This document shows, piece by piece, positions 62,836 through 64,000 of a stretch of DNA of 64,000 nucleotides. How positions within the stretch are numbered: the stretch's first letter is position 1; every line of letters starts with the position of its first letter. The notes below the pieces were generated by a model. It saw nothing but the letters and a program-made list of their open reading frames with translations, did no database searches and was not told where the DNA came from. This DNA is from Dyadobacter sp. UC 10 (GTDB lineage: Bacteria > Bacteroidota > Bacteroidia > Cytophagales > Spirosomataceae): NCBI RefSeq assembly GCF_008369915.1, contig NZ_VSRN01000001.1, positions 2,910,501 through 2,974,500 of the forward strand. The letters run 5' to 3'. Both the position numbers and the translations under genes were made by a program.

Positions 62836-64000
62836 ATGTTTCGTAACTATTTAAAGATAGCCTGGCGCAGTATCGCCGGTAACATCACTTACTCCGCAAT
62901 CAACATTGGCGGGCTTGCAGTGGGGATGGCGGTCGCTATGTTGATCGGGCTGTGGATTTATGACGAACTCTCATTTAACAAATACCATCAAAACTACCCT
63001 CGGATTGCACGGCTCATGCAACAGCAAACGTTGGATGAAGAAATAAACACGGGCAATAACGTGCCGATACCCCTGTTCAAAGAGTTGCATAACAACTTTC
63101 ATTCAGATTTTAGTCATGTCGTGATTACTTCGTGGCTTCAAAGACATACACTGACTTACGGGGAATCGGGTTTTACAAAACCGGGTAACTTCATGTCTGT
63201 CGGTGCAGCGGAAATGCTGTCTCTGAAAATGATCAGCGGAAGTGCTTCCCTGAAAGATCCCGCAACGATCCTGCTTTCCGAATCGGTGGCGAAAGCGATA
63301 TTCCGGCAGGCCGATCCGGTGGATAAGATGATGAAGATCAATAAAGAACTGGATGTGAAAGTGGTGGGGGTTTATGAAGATATTCCTTACAACTCGGAGT
63401 TTCACGAGCTGGGATTTATCGCGCCATTCGATCTGTTCGTTTCGTCTACTCCCTGGGTGAAAGAGGCCATGGAAAACGATGAATGGGAAAGCAGTTCGTT
63501 CCAAATCCTGGTGCAGCTGACTGAGAATAGCGATTTGAATACAATTTCCAATAAAATCAGGGACATTAAAGTTAAAAAAGCGGATGAAAGTGAGCGAAAA
63601 TTTAAGCCACAAATCCTCCTGCATCCCATGAACCGCTGGCACCTGTATTCCGAATGGGAAAATGGAGTTAATGTGGGTGGACGAATTCAGTTTGTTTGGC
63701 TTTTTGGAATTATTGGCCTGTTTGTGCTGCTGCTGGCCTGCATTAATTTCATTAACCTGAGTACCGCGCGTTCCGAGAAACGCGCCAAAGAAGTGGGAAT
63801 CCGAAAAGCGATCGGCTCCGTAAGACTGCAACTGGTCGGCCAATTTTTCGGGGAATCATTGCTGGTGGTGTTCTTTGCCTTTTTCTTATCATTAGTACTC
63901 GCCCGGCTGGTCTTGCCAACATTCAATGCAATTGCAGACAAACAAATGCATATTCCCTGGGTCGACCCTGTTTTTCTTGTGAGCGGCCTCGTGTTCGCAC
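62836..64000 (+). CDS. FtsX/MacB-type ABC transporter permease, 3'-truncated
   Basis: The frame is open from the ATG at 62836 to the end of the window (388 residues). It starts with FRNYLKIAWRSIAGN and INIGGLAVGMAVAMLIGLWIYDELS, the first helix of MacB-like permeases of Bacteroidota; a periplasmic core domain follows (LLSESVAKAIFRQADPVDK, VGVYEDIPYNSEFHELGF), then helix 2 (IGLFVLLLACINFINLSTA) and the RSEKRAKEVGIRKAIGS coupling loop. About half of a full ~800-residue double-unit protein is seen. No ATPase gene is in the window. Divergent from the TonB-receptor unit. Confidence 0.93.
   Translation, partial: MFRNYLKIAWRSIAGNITYSAINIGGLAVGMAVAMLIGLWIYDELSFNKYHQNYPRIARLMQQQTLDEEINTGNNVPIPLFKELHNNFHSDFSHVVITSWLQRHTLTYGESGFTKPGNFMSVGAAEMLSLKMISGSASLKDPATILLSESVAKAIFRQADPVDKMMKINKELDVKVVGVYEDIPYNSEFHELGFIAPFDLFVSSTPWVKEAMENDEWESSSFQILVQLTENSDLNTISNKIRDIKVKKADESERKFKPQILLHPMNRWHLYSEWENGVNVGGRIQFVWLFGIIGLFVLLLACINFINLSTARSEKRAKEVGIRKAIGSVRLQLVGQFFGESLLVVFFAFFLSLVLARLVLPTFNAIADKQMHIPWVDPVFLVSGLVFA

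Noticed and set aside
63103..63843. 246-codon minus-strand frame near the right end
   Set aside because: Antisense of the clear FtsX/MacB permease frame that is open from 62836 to the window end.
1..64000. tRNA, rRNA, CRISPR, prophage or integrative element
   Set aside because: No cloverleaf, rRNA segment, repeat-spacer array, integrase or phage structural gene was recognised on reading; weak tRNA-like structures could still be missed without a covariance search.

Overview
The window looks like a chromosomal segment of a Bacteroidota bacterium, most likely of the order Cytophagales (Dyadobacter/Spirosoma-like; inferred from gene content and not tested). The evidence is a SusC/SusD pair, several TonB-dependent receptors, a type IX secretion sorting tail, lipoproteins with an acidic surface-export signal after the lipid cysteine (C-S-K-E-D), promoters of the form TTTG-N20-TAnnTTTG, and few Shine-Dalgarno sequences. 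I saw no rRNA, tRNA, CRISPR or prophage.

Layout. 1-5.9 kb: coaX (5'-truncated), a GGCT-like protein, a conserved unknown, a non-canonical Nramp-family transporter, a secreted Gfo/Idh/MocA oxidoreductase and a DUF5618-like small protein. 5.9-11.5 kb: the leftward lipid/ribosome cluster yceD-rpmF-plsX-fabH-efp-accB-accC. 11.6-18.2 kb: a NeuD-like acetyltransferase, an outer-membrane protein, M61 and M48 peptidases, a TIGR01777 epimerase and a PlsC-type acyltransferase. 18.3-24.6 kb: a MarR regulator followed by a tripartite RND efflux operon, with a shared candidate operator before the regulator and before the efflux genes.

24.6-28.9 kb is the most unusual stretch. It holds four tandem paralogous lipoproteins with nearly identical leaders, signal peptides and, in two cases, terminators, but strongly diverged bodies. 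28.9-45.6 kb: a GtaA-like glutaminase, DsbD, argB, a SusC/SusD pair, a cytochrome c/FG-GAP fusion coupled to argH, a RAYT (REP-associated tyrosine transposase) with its REP array, an NlpC/P60 hydrolase and purM. Related REP hairpins also lie at 10.9 and 31.5 kb.

45.7-54.8 kb: a T9SS-exported sugar dehydrogenase, a probable molybdenum locus (Oxidored_molyb-fold protein, TonB-dependent receptor, ModE regulator), a frameshifted esterase-like phytase-family gene, a GT-C membrane protein and a dienelactone hydrolase. 54.8-57.2 kb is an AT-rich accessory island with a cysteine-containing secreted small protein, a lipoprotein and a broken IS5-family transposase carrying several GC-rich palindromic micro-insertions. 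57.2-64 kb: a DUF4153-like membrane protein with two identical-type palindromic operators upstream, a DUF4374 lipoprotein plus TonB-dependent receptor pair, and the start of an FtsX/MacB-type permease that runs off the window.
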